64,000 nucleotides of DNA from Rhizobacter terrae (GCF_003852895.1 NZ_QUSW01000002.1:496001-560000); one strand, 5' to 3'; numbered from the stretch's first letter, positions 15,292 through 23,927 are shown. Numbers and translations are program-made. Notes: generated by a model not told the origin, from the letters alone.

Positions 15292-17574
15292 TCAAGGCAG
15301 CGCCACCGGCCCCGCCTGGAAGTACTTGCTGGCCTTCACCAGCCACCAGTGGTCGTCGGTGAGCGCCATTCCGTTCAGGCCGATGTTGTCGGTGGAGTCA
15401 CCCACGCCGGCGCCGAACATCAGCGAGACGATGCCCGCCTTCTTCGCCTCGGCCATGTGGCTGCCCCAGGTGATGTTGGCGCCGCTCACCGTCACCTTCG
15501 GGTCGCCCGCCGCATTGGTGGCGTAGTAGCTCGCCGGGAACATGCTCGACCCGGCTGTGAAGGTGTCACCGAAGAAGTAGGTCGGCGCGGTGTCCTCGTA
15601 GTGCTTGCTGGTGGAGTTGTTCAGCGTCGCATACGGCGCGCCGGTGTACGGGTTCGTGCCCACCGAGCCGTTCACATGCCCCACCGGCAGCTGCCACAAC
15701 ACGACCGGCTTCTTCAGCGCGGTGTTGAGCGTCTGCACGTAGTAGAGGTAGTTGTTCCAGTGGTCGGCGTTGAACTGCCACTTCGCGTTGCCGGCGGCGC
15801 CGCCGTCGTAGCCGTACTTGTCGAAGGAGATGAAGCTCGCGCCGTAGCTGGTGATGCCCGCGGCGTTGTAGTAGTTGGCCACGCGCTGTGCGCTCGCAGC
15901 GATGAGCGGCCGGCCCGCCGTCCAGCCCTTCTCGCTGGGGTCGGTGATGTGCATCAGGCCATTGGTGGATGCACCGCTTTGCGCGTCTGACCAGATGTTG
16001 ATCTGCCAGCCATACCAGGCGTTCTTGCTGCGCTTTTGCACGATGTAGTTGACCGCCTTCACCAGCCCTTCCAGCGTGTTCGGGAAGGACGGATCACCCG
16101 CCGCCGTGCTGAGCACGCCCGAGCTGTAGGCCTGGTCCACGCGCGCCGTGATCTGCGAGGGCTGCAGGCCGGAGTTCTGCATCATGTAGCCGATGAAGTC
16201 GGGCTCGATGACGTAGCCCACCGGATCGTCCGGCGACTCCTCGTTGGCGATGTCGATGACCTTCACCCAGTCCTTGAAGTAGGCCGACATGTAGGTCGAG
16301 TCCTGGATGTGCGCCAGGTCCGTCGAGTAGCTCTCGCCGCCATCGGCGACGTTGTAGAAGACGAAGACCGGCACCATGCCCAGCTTGCGCGACTCGCGGA
16401 TGAAGCCCGTCTCGCGGAAGCACGGGATGGTCGTCCAGGTGCACCAGCTCGAATTGCCCGGCACCGAGGCACCACCGTTGAGGTAGATGTAGCGCGAGTC
16501 GGCACGCACATTGGTGCCGCCGGTGCCGAAGCCCTGCCAGTTGCCCAGCGCCGTGGTGGTGTCATCCGAGACCGAGCCCACCGACACGTAGCTCGGCAAG
16601 CCCGGCAGGCTGCCGTCGGCATTCCTGACGCGCACGCCGACCCAGCGGCCATTGCCGTTGTTGTCCTTGATGCGGATGCCCGCGCGACCGGCGCTCAAGG
16701 CCGTCACCGTGAGCTTGCTGCCGCTCACCGTGCCGGTGGCCACCTTCGGGTTGTTGGTGCCGACGGTGAAGGTCGGATTGCCCACGCCGGCCACATTCAG
16801 GTCCACCGTCACCGAGCCCTGCGAGACCGTGCTCTGCAGTGACTGGCCACCCACGTCCCACTGCTTGATGCCGATGAGCGAGGCATTGCCCACCGTGGTG
16901 TAGGCGCTGTCGCTGGCGGTGGCGCCGGCCGAGTTGATGAGCTTGACGACGTAGGTGTAGAGGCCCAGCTTCTTGCCGGTGATCTGCATGGTGACCGACT
17001 GCGGCGAGGTGCCCACGTCGGTGAGCGTGCCGCCTTGCACCTTCACACCATCCTCGTACAGCTCCCAGGACGTGCCGCTCGTGCCGAACCACTTGTTCCA
17101 GACGATGCTGAAGGTACCGGCATGGTCCCAGTTCTGGATCTGGATGGTGGGCTTGGCGGGGGCGCCGACGGGTGCGGGTGCGGGTGCGGGTGCGGGTGCG
17201 GGTGCGGGTGCGGGTGCTGGCGCTGGCGCTGGCGAAGGTGCAGGTGCAGGTGCAGGTGCAGGTGCAGGTGCAGGTGCAGGTGCAGGTGCAGGTGCAGGTG
17301 CAGGTGCGGGCGCAGGCGCGGGAGCCGGCGGCGTGCTGGCTCCCAGGTCTTGCCAAAGGCTTGGTACGGTTGGGTTCCACCCGGTGCCGGTGTAATCGGT
17401 CTGCGACACCAGCGCCTTGTAGTCATGCCCGTTGTAGGACACGACGGTGCCGGCCGCGTAGTACGTGTCGGGCTTCCAGGCCGGGTAGGCGGCGAAGGCC
17501 GCGCTGGCCGCAACAGTGAGGGTGAGCGCGGCCAGCAGGTGGGTCGTGCGGGCGCTGAAAGTGGTCATGACCAT
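15292..17574 (-). CDS. Secreted CBM5/12 multidomain protein, putative glycoside hydrolase-like
   Basis: The 760-residue product from ATG 17574 has a signal peptide (to about residue 28). A chitin-binding-type CBM5/12 follows at 29-78 (YPAWKPDTYYAAGTVVSYNG with W-Q-D-L-G at the end), then an Ala-Pro linker (about 81-138). An Ig-like domain at about 140-235 resembles the N-terminal domain of bacterial chitinases (SIVWNKWFGTSGTSWELYED). A bacterial Ig-type strand region follows (VTVDLNVAGVGNPTFTVGT). The last 400 residues look like a TIM-barrel-type enzyme (GMVPVFVFYNV, YVIEPDFIGYMM, ASFISFDKYGYD, KPVVLWQLPVG) that I cannot assign to a named family. It is probably extracellular and chitin-directed. 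A dyad operator lies upstream. Confidence 0.82.
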   Translation of the reverse strand: MVMTTFSARTTHLLAALTLTVAASAAFAAYPAWKPDTYYAAGTVVSYNGHDYKALVSQTDYTGTGWNPTVPSLWQDLGASTPPAPAPAPAPAPAPAPAPAPAPAPAPAPAPAPSPAPAPAPAPAPAPAPAPAPAPVGAPAKPTIQIQNWDHAGTFSIVWNKWFGTSGTSWELYEDGVKVQGGTLTDVGTSPQSVTMQITGKKLGLYTYVVKLINSAGATASDSAYTTVGNASLIGIKQWDVGGQSLQSTVSQGSVTVDLNVAGVGNPTFTVGTNNPKVATGTVSGSKLTVTALSAGRAGIRIKDNNGNGRWVGVRVRNADGSLPGLPSYVSVGSVSDDTTTALGNWQGFGTGGTNVRADSRYIYLNGGASVPGNSSWCTWTTIPCFRETGFIRESRKLGMVPVFVFYNVADGGESYSTDLAHIQDSTYMSAYFKDWVKVIDIANEESPDDPVGYVIEPDFIGYMMQNSGLQPSQITARVDQAYSSGVLSTAAGDPSFPNTLEGLVKAVNYIVQKRSKNAWYGWQINIWSDAQSGASTNGLMHITDPSEKGWTAGRPLIAASAQRVANYYNAAGITSYGASFISFDKYGYDGGAAGNAKWQFNADHWNNYLYYVQTLNTALKKPVVLWQLPVGHVNGSVGTNPYTGAPYATLNNSTSKHYEDTAPTYFFGDTFTAGSSMFPASYYATNAAGDPKVTVSGANITWGSHMAEAKKAGIVSLMFGAGVGDSTDNIGLNGMALTDDHWWLVKASKYFQAGPVALP
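17171..17330. repeat. Hexanucleotide repeat encoding an Ala-Pro linker
   Basis: The plus strand reads seven consecutive GGTGCG units (17171-17212), an interrupted stretch of GGTGCT/GGCGCT units, then eleven perfect GGTGCA units (17237-17302) and a degenerate tail. Read on the minus strand inside the secreted protein this is an uninterrupted alternation of Ala and Pro with one Ser. Whole-hexamer gains or losses keep the frame and change linker length by two residues, so length variation between strains is expected. Confidence 0.95.
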
Positions 17575-17660
17575 TTGACGAGTCCGTGGATGAGAGCCGA
17601 AGGGGCCGCACGACGACTTCCATGCGTGGCGCGCGATTTTCGCCCTGCTTCTTCCATCGG

Positions 17661-17690
17661 TCACTGGTATAACCACTTAAATACCAGTGA
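17661..17690. promoter_or_regulatory. Perfect 10-10-10 dyad, probable operator
   Basis: TCACTGGTAT and ATACCAGTGA are exact reverse complements separated by a 10-base spacer AACCACTTAA. The left half plus spacer also contains TGGT-ATA-ACCA. Dyads built on TGGT/ACCA are bound by GntR/HutC-type regulators, including amino-sugar regulators such as DasR and NagR (family knowledge). The site lies between the divergent secreted CBM5/12 gene and the dioxygenase-like gene, and AT-rich -10-like hexamers on both strands overlap it. The regulator is not in the window. Confidence 0.65.
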
Positions 17691-17738
17691 CATGCTGAAA
17701 TACTCTTCACGCCTTTCGGACTGGACAAGGACCCACCC

Positions 17739-18437
17739 ATCGATCCGCTCTCCGACCACAAGCTTCAGCTCAGCCAGCAATTCCATCGCGATGGATTCGC
17801 CACCGTCTCCGCGGTGCTCGCGCCCCACGAGTGCGAGGCCCTGGCAACCCAGGTCCGACTGTCACGCCGGCATTCAGCGGGGGCGCGGAACCTGCTCTCG
17901 CACCCCTGGTGCCGTGCGCTGGCTGACACGCTGGCTCACCACACCTTGCTCGCCGAAGTGATTCCACCCACGCACGCCGCCGTGCAGTGCACCTACTTCG
18001 AGAAGTCCGTGGATCGCAACTGGCTAGTGCCCTGGCATCGCGACGAAAGCATTGCGGTGGCGGCGCGTGTGGACCATGCCGCGTTGCGCGGCTGGTCGGT
18101 GAAGGAGGGCCAGTTGCACGTCATCGTGCCGCCCGATCTCTTAGGGCAGCTCGTGGCCGTGCGTTTGCACCTGGACGATTGCCTCGCCGATGACGGGCCG
18201 CTGCGCGTGGCGCCCGGCTCTCATCGCCATGAACACGATGCGCCGGGCTCCGGCCCCGTGGCATGCGTCGCCAGGCGCGGCGACGTGCTGGTGCTGACGC
18301 CAATGCTCCTGCACGCGTCATCGAAGGCGACGGGGCGCAGCGCCCGCCGCGTGCTTCACTTCGTCTACGGCCCGCCTTCGCTGCCGATGGGCCTGCAGTG
18401 GCCGCATCGCAGCGAAGCGGCCATCGTCACGGAATGA
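17739..18437 (+). CDS. Phytanoyl-CoA dioxygenase-like protein with abnormal start
   Basis: The protein follows the PhyH-like Fe(II)/2-oxoglutarate oxygenase pattern: VPWHRDESIAVAARVD for the first His and Asp, VRLHLDDCLADDGPLRVAPG, distal His in GSHRHE, and LLLHASSKATGRSARRVLHF. The only conventional start is GTG 17814, yet the family-typical FHRDGFATVSAVLAPHEC begins 11 codons earlier. AAGGA at 17727-17731 sits 7 bases before ATC 17739, in frame, where an ATG would be expected. I set the start at ATC, so this is either a non-canonical start, a start-codon mutation, or a shortened protein from 17814. It overlaps the next gene's 3' end by 11 bases. Confidence 0.75.
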   Translation: MDPLSDHKLQLSQQFHRDGFATVSAVLAPHECEALATQVRLSRRHSAGARNLLSHPWCRALADTLAHHTLLAEVIPPTHAAVQCTYFEKSVDRNWLVPWHRDESIAVAARVDHAALRGWSVKEGQLHVIVPPDLLGQLVAVRLHLDDCLADDGPLRVAPGSHRHEHDAPGSGPVACVARRGDVLVLTPMLLHASSKATGRSARRVLHFVYGPPSLPMGLQWPHRSEAAIVTE

Positions 18438-20562
18438 AGTTCAGGGTCTCCGGCAGCGGCAACCCCACCGGCGTCTCGAAGATCGGCCCCGCGCCATCCG
18501 GGTCGATCGTCATCGCTCCGTTGGTCGCGAAGAACACTGCGATCTGCGTCTGCGCCGCCACCGAGTAAGGCGCGACGGCTGCCACCCCGATGTTGGTGAG
18601 GAAGGTGTGCGGGTTCTTCGGCGTCGCCGGGTTCGCGGCATACGCGAGGTCGTTGCGGAAGATCGTGGCCCGATCGGCCAGGTCGCCCGCACGCAGGATG
18701 GCTGTCGTCGTCGGGTTGGGCACCGTCTGGTCACCCTTGGCGAACTGGAAGATCACCGGCTTGGCCGCAGCCCCCGGCAGCGGATGCTTGCGGATGAAGG
18801 CCGCATAGCTCACCGGGTTGCCGGACTGCTGCACCCATTCATACCGGTCCAGCACCTTGGCGATCTCCATCGCGCCCGGCACGCTGTTGACGACCACAGC
18901 CTGGTTGCGCAGCGGGACGTTCTCGTTGAACGCGATGCCGCTCGGGTCCGCCACGTTGATGAGCGACGGCGTGCGCGTGGCCAGCGCAATGCCGGTCAGC
19001 GGCCGGAACACGCCGAGCCGCGCCACCTCGGTGATGGAACCGCCGGCCACGTTGGGCACCCCGGCCTGGATGTCGGGCTCCACGCCCAGCAGCATGGTGC
19101 CGTAGATGCCGCCGAAGGACTGTCCGGCGTAGTAGATGCGCGAAGCGTCCAGGTCCGCCACGCCGTCGCCATCCACATCCACGCCCACCTGCACTTCGCG
19201 CACCAGCTGCATGATGTCCACCACCGTCTGTCGCAGGCCGTCGCGGTTGCCTGCCACCGTGCGCGGCGCCGCGGCGCTCACGCCCTCGGTGGATTCGATG
19301 GTGCCGTTGCCATCCTGGTCGAAGCCGCGTCCACCGGCGTTGACGACCACCGGCGTGTCGGCCGCGCGCAGCACCGTCAGCTCGCCCAATGCACCGCCGC
19401 CATGGCCCACCACGTTGATCGACAAGGTGGCGATGCCCCTGGAGGCGAACACCGACGCCACCGTCCACGGTGCGCCGTACATGCTGTCGGTGAAGCCGTG
19501 CCCGAAGATGGCCACCGGCCATCCGCCCGCGGGCTTGGCCCCCGAGGGCAGGAAGAGCTGGAAGCGCAGTTCGTTGCTGCCCTGCGGCACGGGCTGGCCG
19601 CTGCGCGTGCCCGTGGCGGGAATGATCTTGCCGGCTGTCTCGTAGTCGGGCGAGGTGAACTTGCCGTAGGCGATCTGCCCCACCGCACCGGGCACCACCT
19701 GCAGCGCCGGCGTGGGCAGGAAGGCGGTCGTGAACGTGGGTGCCGTGCCCACCTGCCGCTTGAACTGGATGCCGCTGATGCCCGCCACCGGGAACACCGC
19801 ACGCACCGTGCCCGATGCGCCCTGTCCGACCATGAAGTCCACCGGCGCGGGCGTGGACTGCTTGATGCTGCGCATGATCTTGTGCAGGTCGGCGCTGATG
19901 CTCTGCGTCGTGAAGAGCGAGGCCGCGACGATCTTGTGCGCGCTGGCCGGATGAATGCGCGATGCATCGCGGATGTCGCGCAGGTACTCGTCGTTACCAC
20001 GACGGCCAAGGCGGCGATCGTCCTCGTCGTCATCCCACCGCGCGGGCTTGATGCGCTTGCCTGCCGCGTCGCGCACGCCGTCGGTCACCACCAGCAGGTA
20101 GCGCGAGTGCTGCTGAAGCAATTCGTCCGATTCAAAGGCCAGCGTCTTCGTGGCCGGGTCCCACACGATCTGGTTGATGCCCACCTTGTGGCCGAAGCCC
20201 TGCAGGCTCAGCGTGTCGCCGAGGTTGACGAGGAACACCGTGCCGCTGTTGACGGTGGCGGGGTCGATGTCTGCGGTGAACGGCACCGTGATGCGCGGCT
20301 GCGTCGAGAAGCCATCGAGCGTGTTGATGACGTCGATGTCCTGGCAGTCGCTGACCCGCACCGTGCAATCGGGTTTGGGCAGGGCCACGCGGCGGAAGGT
20401 GTTGTGCGACCAGTCGCGGACGGTGTAGCGGTCGCTGGGAAAGACACTGCCCGCGGGGTCGGAGAAGTCGAGCTTCACGCTGACGCCGTCCGCGAGCGAT
20501 GACAGAGGAATGAACAACAAGGCGATGGCTGACGCCAACGCGCCGGCACGATGAGCACGCAT
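18427..20562 (-). CDS. Exported lipase-like alpha/beta hydrolase with N-terminal beta domain
   Basis: The 711-residue product starts with a signal peptide (residues 1-24). The first 200 residues form an Ig-like region (ITVPFTADIDPATVNSGTVF) like the N-terminal domain of bacterial virulence-factor-type lipases. An insert rich in charged residues (DDDEDDRRLGRRG) follows. The C-terminal alpha/beta hydrolase has the oxyanion motif FGHGFTDSMYG and the nucleophile elbow GQSFGG with Ser482. It is probably a cell-envelope or extracellular esterase/lipase. The reverse strand shows GGAGAC upstream of ATG, a weak Shine-Dalgarno. It is convergent with the dioxygenase-like gene. Confidence 0.85.
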   Translation of the reverse strand: MRAHRAGALASAIALLFIPLSSLADGVSVKLDFSDPAGSVFPSDRYTVRDWSHNTFRRVALPKPDCTVRVSDCQDIDVINTLDGFSTQPRITVPFTADIDPATVNSGTVFLVNLGDTLSLQGFGHKVGINQIVWDPATKTLAFESDELLQQHSRYLLVVTDGVRDAAGKRIKPARWDDDEDDRRLGRRGNDEYLRDIRDASRIHPASAHKIVAASLFTTQSISADLHKIMRSIKQSTPAPVDFMVGQGASGTVRAVFPVAGISGIQFKRQVGTAPTFTTAFLPTPALQVVPGAVGQIAYGKFTSPDYETAGKIIPATGTRSGQPVPQGSNELRFQLFLPSGAKPAGGWPVAIFGHGFTDSMYGAPWTVASVFASRGIATLSINVVGHGGGALGELTVLRAADTPVVVNAGGRGFDQDGNGTIESTEGVSAAAPRTVAGNRDGLRQTVVDIMQLVREVQVGVDVDGDGVADLDASRIYYAGQSFGGIYGTMLLGVEPDIQAGVPNVAGGSITEVARLGVFRPLTGIALATRTPSLINVADPSGIAFNENVPLRNQAVVVNSVPGAMEIAKVLDRYEWVQQSGNPVSYAAFIRKHPLPGAAAKPVIFQFAKGDQTVPNPTTTAILRAGDLADRATIFRNDLAYAANPATPKNPHTFLTNIGVAAVAPYSVAAQTQIAVFFATNGAMTIDPDGAGPIFETPVGLPLPETLNFIP

Positions 20563-20729
20563 GCTTGTCTCCTACTGGCGAGGTTGTTGGAACTTCTTCT
20601 CGGGAGGCTGGTTATAGGCCTGCCGGGTCCAACCCACCATGGGGCTTGCGTGAATCGTTTGTCGCCATTGAGACAGGCTGGAGGCCACGCGAGCGCACTG
20701 AGACAACGGTGCGCCGCTCGCACATGCCC

Positions 20730-22394
20730 CTACTTGCTGCTCATCAACGACCCGCCGAACCACACCGACCTGTTCTTCGGCTCGATCGCAAAGGGCTGGC
20801 GGATCACGGTGCCGTCGTCATGGCGCAGCGTGATGTTGAAGCCGTCGATCTCGTAGCTGCCCGTGCGGTCGCCCTTGTCGGCGGCCTTGCGCTGGCTGCC
20901 CACCGCGAAGCCAGGTCCGGTACCGGACGATACCGCCCCCTTGTCGTCATGCACGGTGGACACCATCGTGTCGGAGCTGCTTCCCGGCCCGCCGGCTGCG
21001 GCGCCGCCGGCACGCATCTTCTCGAAGCGACCATCCTTGCCGAGCACCAGCGTGGTCTTGGACCATGAACTCGCACCACCGACGAAGCCAAAGGATGCGG
21101 AGGTGCTCCAGCGCCCATCCAGGCGCGTGCCTTTTGCGGCTGGCACGAGCGCGAAGCCCTGTGCCTTCTCGAAATGGTTGGACTTGTCGTCCCAGGTGAA
21201 GACATAGTCGCCGCCTTGCTTGCGCCAGCGGCCCCACAGCAGGGGCTCGCGGCGCCTGGATGTCGCCACGTCCAGCTCGGTGGGCGCCACCGGCAGGCCG
21301 TCGCGCACCGTGCCGTCCTTGAGCAGCAGGTAGACGGCTTCTTCCATCTTCATGCCACCCACGGTGTAGACCTGGCTCCACGCGTAGTAGAGGGTCTCGA
21401 TCTCGGACATCGGGACGCCCTTGCCCGGCTCGGTCACGAATTGGTAGCGCGCCGCTTCGACATCCGCGGCCATCCTGGCAGCTTCGACCGCGGTATGCGG
21501 CGGCCGGTCCACCTCGCCCACGCGGCGCAGCCAGGCGCGATGCACGCTGACGCCGTAGTCCTCCTCGGCGTAGATGACCGGCTGGCCGTTGGCATCGCGG
21601 CCGAACACGCAGAAGTTCTCGTCGGGGCGGTAAGTGCTGTTGTAGAACAGGCCCACGGCCACGTCGAGCTTGCCCGAGCCCGGCTGGTAGCGGTAGGTGC
21701 CGGGGTTGCTCGCGTTTCCGCCGCCTTGCACGAACTCGTACTCGCCATTCGCATGCACGAGCAGCACGACGTGGTACATGAAGGTCTTGCCGCTCATCGC
21801 GTCGCCTTCGTACCTGCCTGCGACGATCGCACCTCCTGCGCGCATGCCCTTGACGCCAGGAGGCGGCGGCTCGACGCGCACCGCCCGATGCTCCTCGTTC
21901 GCGCCGCGCTTCTCCAGCATCGGCAATTGCGCCATCAGCGACTTGCCCGCCTCGGTGTAGCGGCGTCCGGTCGCCTCGGAATTGACGACCCAGCGCGCAT
22001 AGCGGGCATTGGACTGGTCCAGGCTCACTGCCATGTAGATGGCAAAGCCCTGCCCGCCCGCGTTGTCGCGGTACATGCGCGTTCCCTGTGCGGTGTTGAG
22101 CGTGTCGGCCTTGATGCTGGGCGGGCCTTGCCAAGTCCCACCGGGGGGCGGTGTGTCGTTGATCAGTGCCGCCGCCAGCCACTTGTCGACGGACTGGCCG
22201 TTCATCGAACTGCGGGCCGAGAAAGTGACCTCGGTGAACTCGCCGGGCCCGGGCTGGACCGGCGAGAACACCAGCCGCCCTTCTGCACCGGGCCGGCTCT
22301 GCCAGCCGGGCGGCAGGGTCTGTGCATGGACGGCGAACGCCATGGCGAGCGCCAATGCGGGCAACGCCCGCAGTCGTCGAGTGCGTGAGTGCAT
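20730..22394 (-). CDS. Exported protein of unknown function, 554 aa
   Basis: ATG 22394 is chosen because it is followed directly by a signal peptide (MHSRTRRLRALPALALAMAF, then AVHAQ). The upstream part of the open frame is antisense to the divergent gene. No family is recognised. The mature protein has an N-terminal part with a conserved-looking MSGKTFMYHVVLLVHANGEY, a middle helical part (VEAARMAADVEAARYQFVTE) and a C-terminal half of repeated lipocalin-like strand patterns, W-G-R-W, W-S-T-S-A-S-F and GSYEIDGFNITLRHDDG, as seen in proteins reporting on dose-like output strings. It ends 167 bases from the lipase-like gene start. Confidence 0.75.
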   Translation of the reverse strand: MHSRTRRLRALPALALAMAFAVHAQTLPPGWQSRPGAEGRLVFSPVQPGPGEFTEVTFSARSSMNGQSVDKWLAAALINDTPPPGGTWQGPPSIKADTLNTAQGTRMYRDNAGGQGFAIYMAVSLDQSNARYARWVVNSEATGRRYTEAGKSLMAQLPMLEKRGANEEHRAVRVEPPPPGVKGMRAGGAIVAGRYEGDAMSGKTFMYHVVLLVHANGEYEFVQGGGNASNPGTYRYQPGSGKLDVAVGLFYNSTYRPDENFCVFGRDANGQPVIYAEEDYGVSVHRAWLRRVGEVDRPPHTAVEAARMAADVEAARYQFVTEPGKGVPMSEIETLYYAWSQVYTVGGMKMEEAVYLLLKDGTVRDGLPVAPTELDVATSRRREPLLWGRWRKQGGDYVFTWDDKSNHFEKAQGFALVPAAKGTRLDGRWSTSASFGFVGGASSWSKTTLVLGKDGRFEKMRAGGAAAGGPGSSSDTMVSTVHDDKGAVSSGTGPGFAVGSQRKAADKGDRTGSYEIDGFNITLRHDDGTVIRQPFAIEPKNRSVWFGGSLMSSK

Positions 22395-22496
22395 GTGCGT
22401 GCAGGCCGTGCTGCGCCGGCCTTCTCCCTGGGACGCGGGAAGTGTGCCTTGGCCCCATCGCGCAACGCCCCCTTGACCTAGGGGTAGCATCGGCCC

Positions 22497-22814
22497 ATGT
22501 CCGACGAGTACCAGATCGAAGTCCCGCCCTCGTTCATCGCGCTGTACACCGACAGCCGGCGCCGCCTGACGCTTCCGGTGCGCGATCTGCGGCAACGTTA
22601 CGAACTGTGCGAAGACCTGTCCCAGCAACTGGTCGACCACGCCCGGACCACGCACTTCGCCCACGGCATCTCGCAAGACGAGGTGCTGCTTCGAATGCAC
22701 CGCGGCCTGACCTCGCCCGAGCCGCAGGTGGAAGCCGCGGAGGCCGGCTGGGTTGTGCGGCGGCTGGCCGAACTTCTGGAATGGGACCCCATCACCCTCC
22801 CCGACGCCGAGTGA
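22497..22814 (+). CDS. Hypothetical protein, 105 aa
   Basis: The product is soluble and acidic (MSDEYQIEVPPSFIALYTDS at the start, LLEWDPITLPDAE at the end). It has central helices with HARTTHFAHGISQDEVLLRM. I recognise the general look of a small conserved Burkholderiales protein but cannot name a function. It is divergent from the exported 554-residue protein across 102 bases and lies 4 bases before the DUF2164 gene, so the two are almost certainly cotranscribed. Confidence 0.8.
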   Translation: MSDEYQIEVPPSFIALYTDSRRRLTLPVRDLRQRYELCEDLSQQLVDHARTTHFAHGISQDEVLLRMHRGLTSPEPQVEAAEAGWVVRRLAELLEWDPITLPDAE

Positions 22815-22818
22815 CGAC

Positions 22819-23091
22819 ATGACCATCGAGCTCAACCGCGAGACCCGCAACACCGCCGTGCAATCCATCGAGCGCTACTTCGAGGAACAGATGGAGCAGC
22901 GCATCGGCAACATCCAGGCCGCGGCCCTGCTCAACTTCTTCCTGGAGGAGATCGGGCCGTGCATCTACAACCAGGCCGTCACGCAGGTGCAGGAGCGCAT
23001 CCAGGAACGCGTGATGGAGCTGGACATCGAATGCCACGAGGACGAGTTCACCTACTGGTCGAAGCAGAGTAAGAAAACGCCGCGCAAGTGA
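22819..23091 (+). CDS. DUF2164 domain protein
   Basis: The 90-residue protein matches DUF2164: a helical N-terminus (NRETRNTAVQSIERYFEEQM), IGNIQAAALLNFFLEEIGP, YNQAVTQVQERIQERVMELD and an acidic-to-basic tail. Function is unknown and it is predicted to be cytosolic. ATG 22819 follows the previous stop by 4 bases. Its TGA overlaps a possible GTG of the next gene (GTGA at 23088). The three-gene set is probably one transcript. Confidence 0.9.
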   Translation: MTIELNRETRNTAVQSIERYFEEQMEQRIGNIQAAALLNFFLEEIGPCIYNQAVTQVQERIQERVMELDIECHEDEFTYWSKQSKKTPRK

Positions 23092-23099
23092 GACTCACG

Positions 23100-23927
23100 A
23101 TGATGCTCAAGACAAGCCTCGCCCGCCGTTCGGCCTGCCTGCTGGCAGCAGTGTTGTCGTTCCCCCTGCTCGCCCGGTCAGCCGCACCCGCGGGCTGCAC
23201 GCTGGTGGCCGGCGGCGGCCGCGCGCCCTTGTCCGCCGACTCGCAGGTGAATGACCGCTGGAACCGCCTGAACTTCTCCTTCTTCGACGCCACGGCCGAA
23301 GCCGCGCGCGAAACCGGTGACGTGGAACAGGCCTTCTTCGCCGCCGGCGCCACAGACACGGCACGCAACCTGCAATCGCTTCTGTCGCAGGCATCGAAGG
23401 CCGGTTGCCTGCGCGTGGCGCAAGTGGCGGTCTTCACCGATGACACCCGGCCGGAGCCGGAGCTGGTGTTCTCGCTGCGGGTGTCGCCGGTCAAGCAGGA
23501 TGCAGCAGGCTCGGCGGCAAGCCTGGGCGCCGCGGAGTTCGAAAAGGAATACCGCTACCCCGCCACGCCCGAATCGCTCGGGCAGGTCGTGCCCAGCCGC
23601 ATCGCCGACCGTGCGATGCGCGAGTACCGCGAACAATCCGGCCCGGCCGATACCGTGAACGTGTACCGCGGCACGGGCTCGGCGCAGTGCACCGGCGGCG
23701 GCAGCACATTGGCCGAAAACCAGAAGCGCCTGACGGAGGCGGGCATCCAGGTACTGTCGTCGTCATGCGGCAGCACGGGGCGCATGTACGCACAGCGCTG
23801 CGGCGGGCCGACTGGCGATATCCACGTGTTCGAGATTCCGGCGTCGCAGAAGGATGCTGCGATCAAGCAGCAGTTCCGGATGCTGAGTGATTTGCCGGGG
23901 GCGCAGAAGGCGGCTTGTCCTTCTTGA
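23100..23927 (+). CDS. Exported protein of unknown function, 275 aa
   Basis: The N-terminus (LARRSACLLAAVLSFPLLA) is a signal peptide, placing the protein in the periplasm or outside. The mature part has several Cys (GCTLVAGGGRAP, GCLRVAQVAVF, QCTGGG, SSCGSTGR, QRCGG, KAACPS), enough for disulfides. Early polar helices (AARETGDVEQAFFAAGATDT) are followed by a middle part with LGQVVPSRIADRAMREYREQ. No family is recognised. ATG 23100 is chosen; GTG 23088, which overlaps the DUF2164 stop, is the alternative and adds four residues. Confidence 0.75.
   Translation: MMLKTSLARRSACLLAAVLSFPLLARSAAPAGCTLVAGGGRAPLSADSQVNDRWNRLNFSFFDATAEAARETGDVEQAFFAAGATDTARNLQSLLSQASKAGCLRVAQVAVFTDDTRPEPELVFSLRVSPVKQDAAGSAASLGAAEFEKEYRYPATPESLGQVVPSRIADRAMREYREQSGPADTVNVYRGTGSAQCTGGGSTLAENQKRLTEAGIQVLSSSCGSTGRMYAQRCGGPTGDIHVFEIPASQKDAAIKQQFRMLSDLPGAQKAACPS

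Noticed and set aside
17171..17330. Possible CRISPR or satellite array
   Set aside because: The units are six bases without spacers and encode an Ala-Pro linker in frame with a real gene.
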